Of a stretch of 36,697 nt of DNA, positions 16,683 through 24,698 are shown one piece after another. The stretch comes from Alphaproteobacteria bacterium (lineage in GTDB: Bacteria; Pseudomonadota; Alphaproteobacteria; UBA7985; JAUIBT01): positions 1 to 36,697 of the forward strand of contig JAUIDR010000034.1 in NCBI GenBank assembly GCA_030428565.1, written 5' to 3'. Each line of letters starts with the position of its first letter. Position 1 is the first letter of the stretch. The notes beneath the pieces are model-generated. The model was not told where the DNA came from and did not search any database. It saw nothing but the letters and a program-made list of their open reading frames with translations. Made by a program: the position numbers and the translations under genes.

Positions 16683-18800
16683 ATGTCCGACGCATCCACT
16701 CCCGATTCTTCAGCCCCTAGCGCGAACGAGACCAGCTTGTTTGCCGATGCAGCGCCCCAGGCCCAGGGCTCGGGCGCCTTCCAGGTCTCAGCGCGCAAAT
16801 ACCGCCCGCAAGGCTTCGAGGAAATGATCGGCCAAGATGTCTTGGTGCGCACCCTGCAGAACGCCATCCGCTCGGGCCGCGTTGCTCACGCCTTCATCAT
16901 GACCGGCGAGCGCGGCACAGGGAAGACCACCACAGCCCGCATTATTGCCCGCGCGCTCAACTGCTTAGCCGGCGACGGCCCCCAGCTCAGTCCTTGTGGG
17001 CACTGCGAGAACTGTAAGGCCATCGCCCAGTCGTCCCACGTCGATGTGCTGGAGATCGACGCGGCCTCGCGCACCGGGGTCGATGATATGCGCGAAGTCA
17101 TCGACTCGGTGGCCTATCGACCGGTACAGGCGCGCTATAAGGTCTATATCATTGACGAAGTGCACATGCTATCCAAGAGCGCCTTCAACGCGCTGTTAAA
17201 GACGCTGGAAGAGCCGCCCGAGCATGTGAAATTCATTTTTGCCACCACCGAAATCAACAAGGTGCCGATCACGGTGCTGTCGCGCTGTCAGAGGTTTGAC
17301 CTGCGCCGTGTTTCAAGCGATCTCTTGGCCCAGCACTTTGCTAAGATCTGTGAGAGCGAAGCCCTGAGCGCCGACCCGGAAGCCCTGGCCTTGATTGCCC
17401 GCGCCGCCGATGGCTCGGTCCGCGACGGCCTGTCCTTGCTGGACCAAGCCATAGCCCAGAGCGATCCGGCTGGTGAGCCACGGTTACAGACGCAAGCCGT
17501 CACGCTGATGCTGGGTAGCGCCGACAGTGCTGCCGTCATCGACCTGGCCGAGCTGGCCTTGAGCGGACAAATCGCAGTCGCGCTCGATCGTTTTGATGAT
17601 CTCTACGCCAAGGGCGCCCAGCCCAAGCTGGTGCTGCGCGATTTGGCCAGCCGCTTGCATTTGGCGAGCCGCATCAAGGTTGCCCCCGAGGCGGGCCGCG
17701 ATCCCAGTCTGAGCAGCGAGGCCCAAGGGCGCCTCGCCAGCCTGGCCGAGCGTTTGAGCCTGCCCGCCCTCATGCGGGCTTGGCAGATTGTCAGCCAGGG
17801 CTTGGAGGCCTTTGGCAGCCGCAGCGATGCCAAGCAATTGGCCGATATGGTCTTGATTAAGCTGGGTTATGCCGCCGACTTGCCCGACCCAAAGGCGCTG
17901 GTCGAGAGCTTGACCGGTCCCGCTGCCGCGCCCGCTCAAGCGGCCAGCCCGATAGCTAGCCCGATAGCTAGCCCGGCAGCAAATGCTCGTGCTAAGGCCC
18001 CCTCGCCCGGCGCGGCCATGGATAGCGCACCAGCGCGCCCAGAAACAGAGCGCCCGGAAACAGAGCGCCAGGCACCGAATTTAAGACCAGACACCAGCCT
18101 CGATTGGACGCAATCCGTTGAGCCCGACGGCGGCACTCTGGCCAGGACGGCGACCGACCGCCAAACGGTTGGGGCCGAATCGTCCAACTCACTGGGATCA
18201 AACTCACTGGGATCAAACTCTCTGGGATCAATCGAACAGGCGCGCGTGCCCGATGCGCCAAATTCCAGGGCTCCAAATTCCGGGGCGCTCAACGCCGCTG
18301 CCCCACAATCCCCGATCCCAAACACCCCGGACATGGCGATTGCTTTGCCAAGCGCCGAGGTGCCGCTCTCAGCCGAGTCCCCGTCCATGCCCACGCCCAT
18401 GCCCGCGCCCATGCCAGGCGATTTTGTGGCACTGGTCGCGCTGTTCGAGGCCAAACGCAAGGCCCGCGAGACCTCAGATTTGCGCCGCAAAGTGGCGCTG
18501 GTCGACATGCAGCCGGGTCAATTGCGCTTGGTAGCCAAGGCCGATATTGCCCGCGATTTCCCTCGCACGCTGGCCAGCTACCTTGAAGACTGGACCGGCC
18601 AGTCTTGGCAGGTCGATGTCATCCAACCCGCGCCAGGTCAAGACCTGCCACTCAGCTTGGCCGAGCAGGAACAAGCACGCGACGAACAGGACCGCCAAAC
18701 CGCCCTGGCGCACCCTGACGTACAGCGCGTCATGGCGACTTTTCCCAACGCCACCCTGTCCGAGGTCACGCGCCTGGCCACAAAGCCGCTTGCCCCCTGA
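16683..18800 (+). CDS. dnaX: DNA polymerase III subunit tau/gamma (clamp-loader ATPase)
   Basis: DnaX is the motor of the clamp loader and, as tau, bridges polymerases at the fork. The 705 residues contain an AAA+ module (about 35-400) with Walker A GERGTGKT (75-82), zinc ligands Cys94, Cys105, Cys108 and Cys111, DEVH (158-161) and the SRC sensor. A Pro/Ala/Ser-rich linker (about 415-590) follows. It is built of short tandem repeats (SNSLG three times, SPIA, MP-rich), then the tau-specific C-terminal domain (about 590-705). I see no obvious slippery heptamer with a stem for a programmed frameshift. It starts the dnaX-ybaB-recR series, a classic replication/repair cluster. Confidence 0.95.
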   Translation: MSDASTPDSSAPSANETSLFADAAPQAQGSGAFQVSARKYRPQGFEEMIGQDVLVRTLQNAIRSGRVAHAFIMTGERGTGKTTTARIIARALNCLAGDGPQLSPCGHCENCKAIAQSSHVDVLEIDAASRTGVDDMREVIDSVAYRPVQARYKVYIIDEVHMLSKSAFNALLKTLEEPPEHVKFIFATTEINKVPITVLSRCQRFDLRRVSSDLLAQHFAKICESEALSADPEALALIARAADGSVRDGLSLLDQAIAQSDPAGEPRLQTQAVTLMLGSADSAAVIDLAELALSGQIAVALDRFDDLYAKGAQPKLVLRDLASRLHLASRIKVAPEAGRDPSLSSEAQGRLASLAERLSLPALMRAWQIVSQGLEAFGSRSDAKQLADMVLIKLGYAADLPDPKALVESLTGPAAAPAQAASPIASPIASPAANARAKAPSPGAAMDSAPARPETERPETERQAPNLRPDTSLDWTQSVEPDGGTLARTATDRQTVGAESSNSLGSNSLGSNSLGSIEQARVPDAPNSRAPNSGALNAAAPQSPIPNTPDMAIALPSAEVPLSAESPSMPTPMPAPMPGDFVALVALFEAKRKARETSDLRRKVALVDMQPGQLRLVAKADIARDFPRTLASYLEDWTGQSWQVDVIQPAPGQDLPLSLAEQEQARDEQDRQTALAHPDVQRVMATFPNATLSEVTRLATKPLAP
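18186..18230 (+). repeat. 15-bp tandem repeat in the dnaX linker
   Basis: aactcactgggatca occurs three times in a row (18186-18200, 18201-18215, 18216-18230), the last with one mismatch, coding the SNSLG pentapeptides. It lies in the disordered linker between the AAA+ module and the tau domain, where length changes are tolerated. Confidence 0.9.
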
Positions 18801-18896
18801 GCGTCCAATGCTTAAGTAGGGCAAAAGTCGCGCCGACGGAGTGGGTTTCAACTCCGGCCCAAGCCTCGATCCCCGCCAGCTAAGGAAGTGCAAGCC

Positions 18897-19220
18897 ATGA
18901 AGAATATCGCCGGTCTGATGAAGCAAGCCCAGCAGATGCAACAGAAAATGCAAGATCTGCAGGCTGACGTCGAAGCCACCGAAGTTGAAGGACAAGCTGG
19001 GGGCGGTCTGGTCAAAGCCGTGTTGACCGGTAAGGGCAGCGCTGTATCGCTGTCGATCGATCCGTCGATCATGGAAGATGGCGATTTGGAAATGGTCGAA
19101 GATCTAGCCGTTGCCGCCTTTAACGACGCGAAAGCCAAGGCCGACGCTTTGATGCAAGAAAAGATGAAAGATGTCACCGGCGGCATGAACTTGCCCGCAG
19201 GCATGAAGCTGCCATTCTAG
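18897..19220 (+). CDS. ybaB: YbaB/EbfC-family nucleoid-associated protein
   Basis: This small dimeric DNA-binding protein binds without strict sequence specificity and helps organise the nucleoid. From ATG 18897 it has 107 residues beginning MKNIAGLMKQAQQMQQKMQ, the standard family N-terminus, a helix rich in Gln and Met. The central strand region VEGQAGGGLVKAVLTGKGSAVSLSIDPSIM and the C-terminal helix are also typical. AAGGA lies about ten bases upstream. The earlier GTG 18888 adds three residues but sits directly on the ribosome site, so I rejected it. It lies between dnaX and recR, its usual place. Confidence 0.93.
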   Translation: MKNIAGLMKQAQQMQQKMQDLQADVEATEVEGQAGGGLVKAVLTGKGSAVSLSIDPSIMEDGDLEMVEDLAVAAFNDAKAKADALMQEKMKDVTGGMNLPAGMKLPF

Positions 19221-19378
19221 GAAAAGTCGCGCGCTACAGCCAACGCGCGCAAAACTGGCCCGGCTTTGGAAGCCATGCGGTGGCGTGCCCTTGGTCTTAT
19301 CGAATGGGCGATTTCTATTAAGTCACCCCCGCGCCCGCACCGGCCATTTCTCCCTTATAGAACCAGGCAAGCGCCGCT

Positions 19379-19990
19379 ATGATCACCGACGTTGAGCGTC
19401 TCATCCAGCTAATGGCCAAACTCCCCGGTCTGGGGCCGCGCTCGGCGCGGCGGGCGGTGCTGGACATGATCAAGCGGCCCGAGGCCAATATGCGTCCCCT
19501 GGCGCGCGCCTTGTTGGATGTCGCCGACCGCATCAAGCCCTGCGAAATCTGCAACAATATTGACACCCACAGCCCCTGCAGCCTCTGCCAAGATCCGCGC
19601 CGACAGGCAGATGCGCTCTGTGTGGTGGCCGACGTCGCCGACCTATGGGCGTTGGAGCGTGCGCGGGCGTTTCGGGGTCGCTATCACGTGTTGGGCGGCA
19701 CTCTGTCGGCCATGGAAGGGCGCGGGCCGGAGCAACTCAACATCGACAGCCTGTTGCGCCGTCTGCAGGCCGATGCGCAAGATCGCCCCGTTCGCGAAGT
19801 GATTTTGGCGCTCGGGGCGACCGTCGATGGCCAAACCACGGTCCATTATCTACAAGATCGTTTGCAGGGCTTCGATCTAGAGGTCAGCGTGCTGGCCCAG
19901 GGCTTACCTGTGGGTGGCGAGCTGGATTATTTGGACGATGGGACGCTGACCTTAGCCCTGCAGGCCCGCCGCCGATTTGGTCAAAATTAA
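19379..19990 (+). CDS. recR: Recombination protein RecR
   Basis: RecR works with RecF and RecO to load RecA onto gapped DNA. The 203 residues show a helix-hairpin-helix ([17 protein letters not shown], 15-31), a four-cysteine zinc finger (Cys55, Cys58, Cys67, Cys70), and a Toprim domain (about 79-175) with [18 protein letters not shown]. The C-terminal [26 protein letters not shown] is conserved. Length and start are normal for the family. It closes the dnaX-ybaB-recR run and converges on parB. Confidence 0.95.
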   Translation: MITDVERLIQLMAKLPGLGPRSARRAVLDMIKRPEANMRPLARALLDVADRIKPCEICNNIDTHSPCSLCQDPRRQADALCVVADVADLWALERARAFRGRYHVLGGTLSAMEGRGPEQLNIDSLLRRLQADAQDRPVREVILALGATVDGQTTVHYLQDRLQGFDLEVSVLAQGLPVGGELDYLDDGTLTLALQARRRFGQN

Positions 19991-20005
19991 GATAATATAT
20001 TTTTC

Positions 20006-20020
20006 AATATCAATACGTTA
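20006..20020. promoter_or_regulatory. IHF-like site in recR/parB convergent gap (15-bp repeat copy 1)
   Basis: AATATCAATACGTTA contains a perfect match to the IHF consensus WATCAANNNNTTR (20008-20020), in an AT-rich patch of an otherwise GC-rich 100-bp gap. The identical 15-mer recurs upstream of rho (27616-27630). Confidence 0.5.
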
Positions 20021-20090
20021 GGCCTATTTGGCGACCAGGTAGCGGGAGGGGTTACCAGGTGGCTGTAGCGCCACAAAGCGAGCCCACACA

Positions 20091-20981
20091 CTATGACCCC
20101 AATTTCGCCAGCAAGGCTTGAAATTGATCGCCGTCATTGAACAAAATGCTGACCTTTCCGCGACCGTTTTTGTGGCGCAGCTCCACCTTTAGCCCCAAAT
20201 AGTCCTCAAGCGAACGCCGCACCGCTTCGGTATCCGGGTCCAGCGGCTTATTCGCCCGAGTGGCGGCCTCGCTTGTTCGCCCGGCTTTGCGCGCCGCGAT
20301 CAACGCCTCGGTCTGGCGAACACTCAACCCCTGCTCAATGACCTGTTCGGCCAGTGCCAGCGCGTCGGGCTGGCCGATCAAGGCTCGGGCGTGACCCGCC
20401 GACAAGCTGCCCCCCGCCACCAATTGCTGTACCTCGCTGGGTAGCTCGAGCAAGCGTAAGGTGTTGGCGATGTGCGGGCGGCTCTTACCCAATTGATCGG
20501 CCAAACGCGTCTGCGAATAACCAAAATCGCGCACCAATTGCCCATAGGCCGTCGCCTCGTCGATGGCGTTGAGATCCTCTCGTTGGGTGTTTTCAATCAG
20601 ACCTGCTTCCAGGCATTCCTGATCACTGAGGGCCAGGATACGCACCGGCACGCTGTGCACCGCCACCCGCTGTGCCGCGCGCCAGCGTCGTTCCCCCGCG
20701 ATGATCTGGTATCGATCCGGAGCGTTGGGGTTGGCCCGCACCACCAGAGGCTGGATCACGCCCGAACTTTGAATCGATTGCGCCAATTCTCGCAAACTGG
20801 CCTCGGGGAAGTCGCGACGCGCTTGGAAGGGAGAAGGCTCCAAGCGATCAATCGCGATCTCAGACTGTTTTTCGGACTCGCCCACCGTTACTTTGGGCGC
20901 GGCACCCGCCGCCTCAACGGCAAAGTCCTCGGATAACAGCGAGGCCAGCCCGCGTCCTAAGCGTTTTTTGGAACTCGACAT
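20091..20981 (-). CDS. parB: Chromosome partitioning protein ParB
   Basis: ParB binds parS centromeres, spreads as a CTP-dependent clamp and recruits ParA to segregate origins. The 296 residues show the N-terminal LGRGLASLL segment (8-16, ParA contact). The CTP-binding region has GVIQPLVVR (74-82), GERRWRA (96-102) and ENTQREDLNAI (130-140). The helix-turn-helix QTRLADQLGKSRPHIANTLRLL (157-178) reads parS, and a C-terminal dimerisation domain ends the protein. GAGGT lies nine bases before ATG 20981. It is downstream of parA on the same strand with a 150-bp gap, and two parS sites lie in this cluster. Confidence 0.96.
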   Translation of the reverse strand: MSSSKKRLGRGLASLLSEDFAVEAAGAAPKVTVGESEKQSEIAIDRLEPSPFQARRDFPEASLRELAQSIQSSGVIQPLVVRANPNAPDRYQIIAGERRWRAAQRVAVHSVPVRILALSDQECLEAGLIENTQREDLNAIDEATAYGQLVRDFGYSQTRLADQLGKSRPHIANTLRLLELPSEVQQLVAGGSLSAGHARALIGQPDALALAEQVIEQGLSVRQTEALIAARKAGRTSEAATRANKPLDPDTEAVRRSLEDYLGLKVELRHKNGRGKVSILFNDGDQFQALLAKLGS

Positions 20982-21131
20982 ATCGCAAAGACCTCGCGAA
21001 GCTAAGTTAGAGCCTGTGCCCGTGACGGGACTGCCTTTAGACCAACGGCTCTAAGTCGTTGATTTACCCTTATATGCGTCTCGGTTTTGGCCTGACCGCT
21101 CCAAGGGTGCGAACGGTTGCCTGACGCATCC

Positions 21132-21938
21132 CTAGTCCTGTTCGCGCGCTTTGGGCGACAAGCCTTCTTTGGCCAAGATTTCGGCCGCCAGCGCAAGATA
21201 GGCTTTAGCGCCGCTAGCAGAACGATCATACATAATTATGGGCTTGCCGTGCGATGGTGCCTCAGCCAGCTTAATGTTGCGCGGAATTTCAGCTTCGAAT
21301 ACCGCGGCGCCGAAGGTCGCGCGCACATCTTCACTGACCTGTTTGGACAGATTGGTATGGTCAACCATGGTCAGCAAGATGCCATAGAGGCTCAAATCGG
21401 GATTACGACTGCGCTTGATGTCCAACAAAAAGTCATACATGCGTGACAGGCCTTCCAGAGCGAAATATTCGGTCTGCAAGGGCACCAAAACGCCATCCGC
21501 CGCGACCAAAGCATTGAGTGGCAGCAGCGACAATGAGGGCTGGCAGTCGATCAGAATAAAGTCGTAGTTGCCTTTGGCGCTTTGCAGAACCCGCCGCAAG
21601 CGGTCGATCGAGTCCTTATCGCTCGACAGATCGATTTGCGCCGAAGCCAGGGCAGAACGGGACGGCGCAAGCTGCAGCCCGGGCACCGCTGTCTGCACGA
21701 TGCAATCTTTGAGTTCCGCGTCGCCCTGTAAGACTTCGTACAGCGAAATCCCTACTTCGCGCTGCTCAATCCCCAGACCCGAGGTCGCATTGGCTTGCGG
21801 ATCCAGATCAACCAAAAGGCACTCAAAACCGCAGGCGGCAAAGGCGGTCGCCAAATTGACGGCGGTCGTCGTCTTGGCCACCCCGCCCTTTTGGTTGGCA
21901 ATAGCCAGGGTACGCGACAAGCGTGAAGATTCGGACAT
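21132..21938 (-). CDS. parA: Chromosome partitioning ATPase ParA
   Basis: ParA forms an ATP-dependent gradient on the nucleoid that pulls ParB-parS complexes apart. From ATG 21938 it has 268 residues with the deviant Walker A KGGVAKTT (17-24), DLDPQANATSGLG, and IDCQPSLSLLPLNAL (Walker B). The frame can extend to a TTG at 22001 that overlaps the rsmG stop. However, ParA proteins normally begin about ten residues before the IANQKGG motif, which favours the ATG. The ribosome site is weak, with only AGGAT upstream. The order rsmG-parA-parB is standard. Confidence 0.93.
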   Translation of the reverse strand: MSESSRLSRTLAIANQKGGVAKTTTAVNLATAFAACGFECLLVDLDPQANATSGLGIEQREVGISLYEVLQGDAELKDCIVQTAVPGLQLAPSRSALASAQIDLSSDKDSIDRLRRVLQSAKGNYDFILIDCQPSLSLLPLNALVAADGVLVPLQTEYFALEGLSRMYDFLLDIKRSRNPDLSLYGILLTMVDHTNLSKQVSEDVRATFGAAVFEAEIPRNIKLAEAPSHGKPIIMYDRSASGAKAYLALAAEILAKEGLSPKAREQD

Positions 21939-21997
21939 AAAGGATACAATCCTAGATTTGGAGGCGGCCAGTTCGGACAAAAGTGCCGTTTTCGGCC

Positions 21998-22630
21998 TCA
22001 AACGGCAGGGCTGACGTCCTTGATTTCAATGATCGCAGCCGCCTCATGCGTGCTACTCTGATATGCGCGATATGAAAAGCGGTAATCCAGAAGTGCCTGC
22101 TCGATTTCCTCTCGCCACTGGGCGCCTTTTAGCAGCACAAACCGGGTCTGGGGCTGGCTTACGCCCTGGGACCAAGCCAACAGACGCGCGAGCGGGGCAA
22201 AAGCGCGCGCTGTAATGGTACTGGCTTTGGGGGCCTCTAGCGACTCTAGGCGTTGGCTAAGCACCGTCAGATCCAGTGCCAGTTTGCGGGACACCTCGCG
22301 CAAAAATGCGGCTTTGCGCTTATCGGATTCGATTAGGGTCAAGCGGTGCGGCCAGCCCAGAGCTTTAAAGGCAATCGCCAAGGGCACCGCCGGCATCCCC
22401 CCTCCAGAGCCCAGATCCAGCACCTCTTCGACCGGTTCAGCCGCAAAGAGGCCCAGGAGTTGCAGCGAATCGCTGACGTGGCGCACTAGCGCATCGCTTT
22501 GGGTCGAGCGGGCGATGAGATTGATACGGGCCTGCCATTTTAGCAACAGGTCCAAATAGTCCTGAAACGCGCCCTCGGCGGCCAGCAAGGCTTGTGTTTC
22601 ACGTGAAACACTCGGAATTGCAGTCAGCAC
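21998..22630 (-). CDS. rsmG: 16S rRNA (guanine-527-N7) methyltransferase
   Basis: RsmG (GidB) methylates G527 of 16S rRNA with S-adenosylmethionine. The 210 residues show the SAM-binding glycine motif VLDLGSGGGMPAVPLAI (about 70-86), LIESDKRKAAFL and ARAFAPLARLL. The start is GTG 22630, four bases after AGGGGG. The N-terminal SVSRET is encoded by a parS centromere site, so these codons are constrained by ParB binding as well as by protein function. It starts eight bases after the mnmG stop and is followed by parA. Confidence 0.95.
   Translation of the reverse strand: MLTAIPSVSRETQALLAAEGAFQDYLDLLLKWQARINLIARSTQSDALVRHVSDSLQLLGLFAAEPVEEVLDLGSGGGMPAVPLAIAFKALGWPHRLTLIESDKRKAAFLREVSRKLALDLTVLSQRLESLEAPKASTITARAFAPLARLLAWSQGVSQPQTRFVLLKGAQWREEIEQALLDYRFSYRAYQSSTHEAAAIIEIKDVSPAV
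22595..22610. promoter_or_regulatory. parS centromere site 1 (inside rsmG)
   Basis: TGTTTCACGTGAAACA is a perfect 16-bp palindrome identical to the canonical bacterial parS. It lies within the first codons of rsmG, about 1.6 kb from parB and about 8 kb from the presumed origin. It should load ParB. Confidence 0.95.
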
Positions 22631-22638
22631 GACGCCCC

Positions 22639-24546
22639 CTAGGCCCGCTTTAAATGGCGCATAATCGCGATCAGTGCATGGGGCGTTACGCCCGGAATAC
22701 GCGAGGCTTGACTCAAGTTTTGCGGCCGGATGCTGGTCAGGAGTTCCAATTCCTCACCCGATAGCGAGCCCACTTCGGAATAGGGAAAATCAGGGGGCAG
22801 TTTTATTTTGGCTTCGCTCTCCAAAATGCGGATATCGCTGGTCTGACGCTTGATGTAACCCGCGTAGAGCGCATCGATTTTTATCTGTTCCAATATCGCA
22901 TCGTCATAGCATTCAAGCGCGGGCAGAGCCTGCTTTAATTGGGCAATCGAGTGGGTCTCAACGCTTGCCATATCGGCGATTGAACGCCGCTGGCCATCCA
23001 GCTTGGTCTCGAAGCCCAGGGCTTGCCAAGCCTGCGGTGTCAACCGTTGGCTCTCGCAAAAGTGGCGCGCATCCTGCAGAGCCGCGGCTTTTGCACTCCA
23101 GGCCCGGCAGCGGGTCTCCGAGGCAAGGCCGAGAGCCACAGCCTTAGCGGTCAGGCGCTGATCGGCGTTGTCCGGGCGTAGGCTGAGTCGAAACTCGGCG
23201 CGCGAGGTAAACATGCGATAGGGCTCGGGGGCCCCGCGCGTAATCAAGTCGTCGATCATGACGCCGATGTACGACTCATGGCGCGCCAGCGTGAAGCGGC
23301 GCGCCAGCCCTTCGGCGAGCAAAGCGGCATTTGCACCCGCCAACAGCCCCTGACCACCAGCTTCTTCGTACCCCGTTGTGCCGTTGATTTGGCCCGCCAA
23401 AAACAACCCCTGACAGGCTTTCAGGCTCAGATCATCGTTGAGCGCGCGCGGGTCGATGTAGTCATATTCCACCGCGTAGCCGTATTCTTCGATCTCGACT
23501 TGCTCCAGGCCCACGATCGAGCGGATGTAGGCCAGTTGCACGTCGCGTGGCAGTGAGGTCGAGATCCCGTTCGGATAGACCGTATCGACGTCCAGGCCTT
23601 CGGGTTCAAGGAAGACCTGGTGGCGATCCTTGTCCGCAAAACGGGTCACCTTATCCTCAATTGAAGGGCAATAGCGCGGCCCCTTGGAAGCAATTTGCCC
23701 CGAATAAATAGCCGATAAGTGTTTGTTATTCTGGATTATTTTATGGGTATGCGGATTGGTATAAGTAATTCCGCAAGCAATTTGTGGGACACGAATTCGA
23801 TCGGTCAGATATGAGAAGGGAAGCGGGTTCTCGTCGGCGGCTTGCATTTCCAGCTGTGACCAATTGATGGTCTTGCCGTTCAAGCGCGCCGGCGTCCCCG
23901 TCTTAAGGCGGCCGATTGGCAAGTCCAAAGAGCGCAAAAAGCGAGCTAGATTCTGCGATGCGGCTTCGCCCACCCGACCGGCGGCTTCCACCTCGGCGCC
24001 AACGTGGATCGTACCGCCCAAAAAAGTCCCCGTCGTCAAGACAACCGACTTGGCACGCAGCCGCTGACCATCTGCCAGCACCACACCCGCAACGCTTTGC
24101 CGTTCCAAAACGCCGTTGGCATAGCGAACCGTATCTGAGGTCGCGGGACCACGCTCTTTCAAAATCAGGCCAACGACCTCACCGGCAAGACAGCTCAAGT
24201 TGCTTTGTTCGGCCAACAAGCGCTGCACAGCGACGCGATAGAGCTTGCGATCGGCTTGCGCGCGCGGCCCGCGCACCGCAGGGCCCTTGCTGGCATTTAA
24301 GACCCGAAATTGAATGCCAGCCTGATCGATCGCCCGGCCCATTATGCCATCTAGGGCATCGATTTCCCGCACAAGGTGCCCCTTGCCGACACCACCAATC
24401 GCTGGATTGCAGGACATGACGCCGATCTTATCAAGATCAAAGGTCACCAGGGCGGTCGACGCACCCAGACGCGCCGCGGCAGCGGCCGCTTCAACGCCTG
24501 CGTGGCCGCCTCCGATGACAATCACATCAAAATCATTGCTTTTCAA
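22639..24546 (-). CDS. mnmG: tRNA uridine-5-carboxymethylaminomethyl modification enzyme, FAD subunit
   Basis: MnmG (GidA), with MnmE, installs the cmnm5 group on U34 of certain tRNAs, using FAD, NADH and methylenetetrahydrofolate. The 635 residues begin with the dinucleotide-binding motif IGGGHAGVEAA (11-21). They contain the conserved CNPAIGGVGKGHLVREIDALDG block, GTPARLNGKTINW and, near the C-terminus, SYIGVMIDDLITRG and the YAGYIKRQ segment. The start is TTG 24546 with AGAGGT eight bases upstream; no in-frame ATG fits the N-terminus. It is flanked on both sides by parS sites. Confidence 0.95.
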   Translation of the reverse strand: MKSNDFDVIVIGGGHAGVEAAAAAARLGASTALVTFDLDKIGVMSCNPAIGGVGKGHLVREIDALDGIMGRAIDQAGIQFRVLNASKGPAVRGPRAQADRKLYRVAVQRLLAEQSNLSCLAGEVVGLILKERGPATSDTVRYANGVLERQSVAGVVLADGQRLRAKSVVLTTGTFLGGTIHVGAEVEAAGRVGEAASQNLARFLRSLDLPIGRLKTGTPARLNGKTINWSQLEMQAADENPLPFSYLTDRIRVPQIACGITYTNPHTHKIIQNNKHLSAIYSGQIASKGPRYCPSIEDKVTRFADKDRHQVFLEPEGLDVDTVYPNGISTSLPRDVQLAYIRSIVGLEQVEIEEYGYAVEYDYIDPRALNDDLSLKACQGLFLAGQINGTTGYEEAGGQGLLAGANAALLAEGLARRFTLARHESYIGVMIDDLITRGAPEPYRMFTSRAEFRLSLRPDNADQRLTAKAVALGLASETRCRAWSAKAAALQDARHFCESQRLTPQAWQALGFETKLDGQRRSIADMASVETHSIAQLKQALPALECYDDAILEQIKIDALYAGYIKRQTSDIRILESEAKIKLPPDFPYSEVGSLSGEELELLTSIRPQNLSQASRIPGVTPHALIAIMRHLKRA

Positions 24547-24682
24547 AAGCTTAACCTCTTAGTCTTAAGAGAATTGCAGAAGACGATCCCGCTGCCATCT
24601 CTTGGCGGTCGCTTGCGTTGGCCAACTTGGCCACGCGCCGCAAGGCTTGCTGCAACCCCAAGCCCCCCGAACGTGCGCGGCT

Positions 24683-24698
24683 CGTTTCACGTGAAACA
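24683..24698. promoter_or_regulatory. parS centromere site 2 (mnmE-mnmG gap)
   Basis: CGTTTCACGTGAAACA matches parS in 15 of 16 positions, keeping the inner 14-bp palindrome intact. It abuts the mnmE stop codon, 2.09 kb from the site in rsmG. Two clustered parS sites near the origin is the usual arrangement. Confidence 0.93.

Noticed and set aside
16683-18800. Programmed frameshift in dnaX producing gamma
   Set aside because: No A-rich slippery heptamer with a following stem was seen at the expected place.
21939-22001. TTG start for parA overlapping the rsmG stop
   Set aside because: It would add 21 unusual residues before a standard ParA N-terminus; the ATG at 21938 fits the family.
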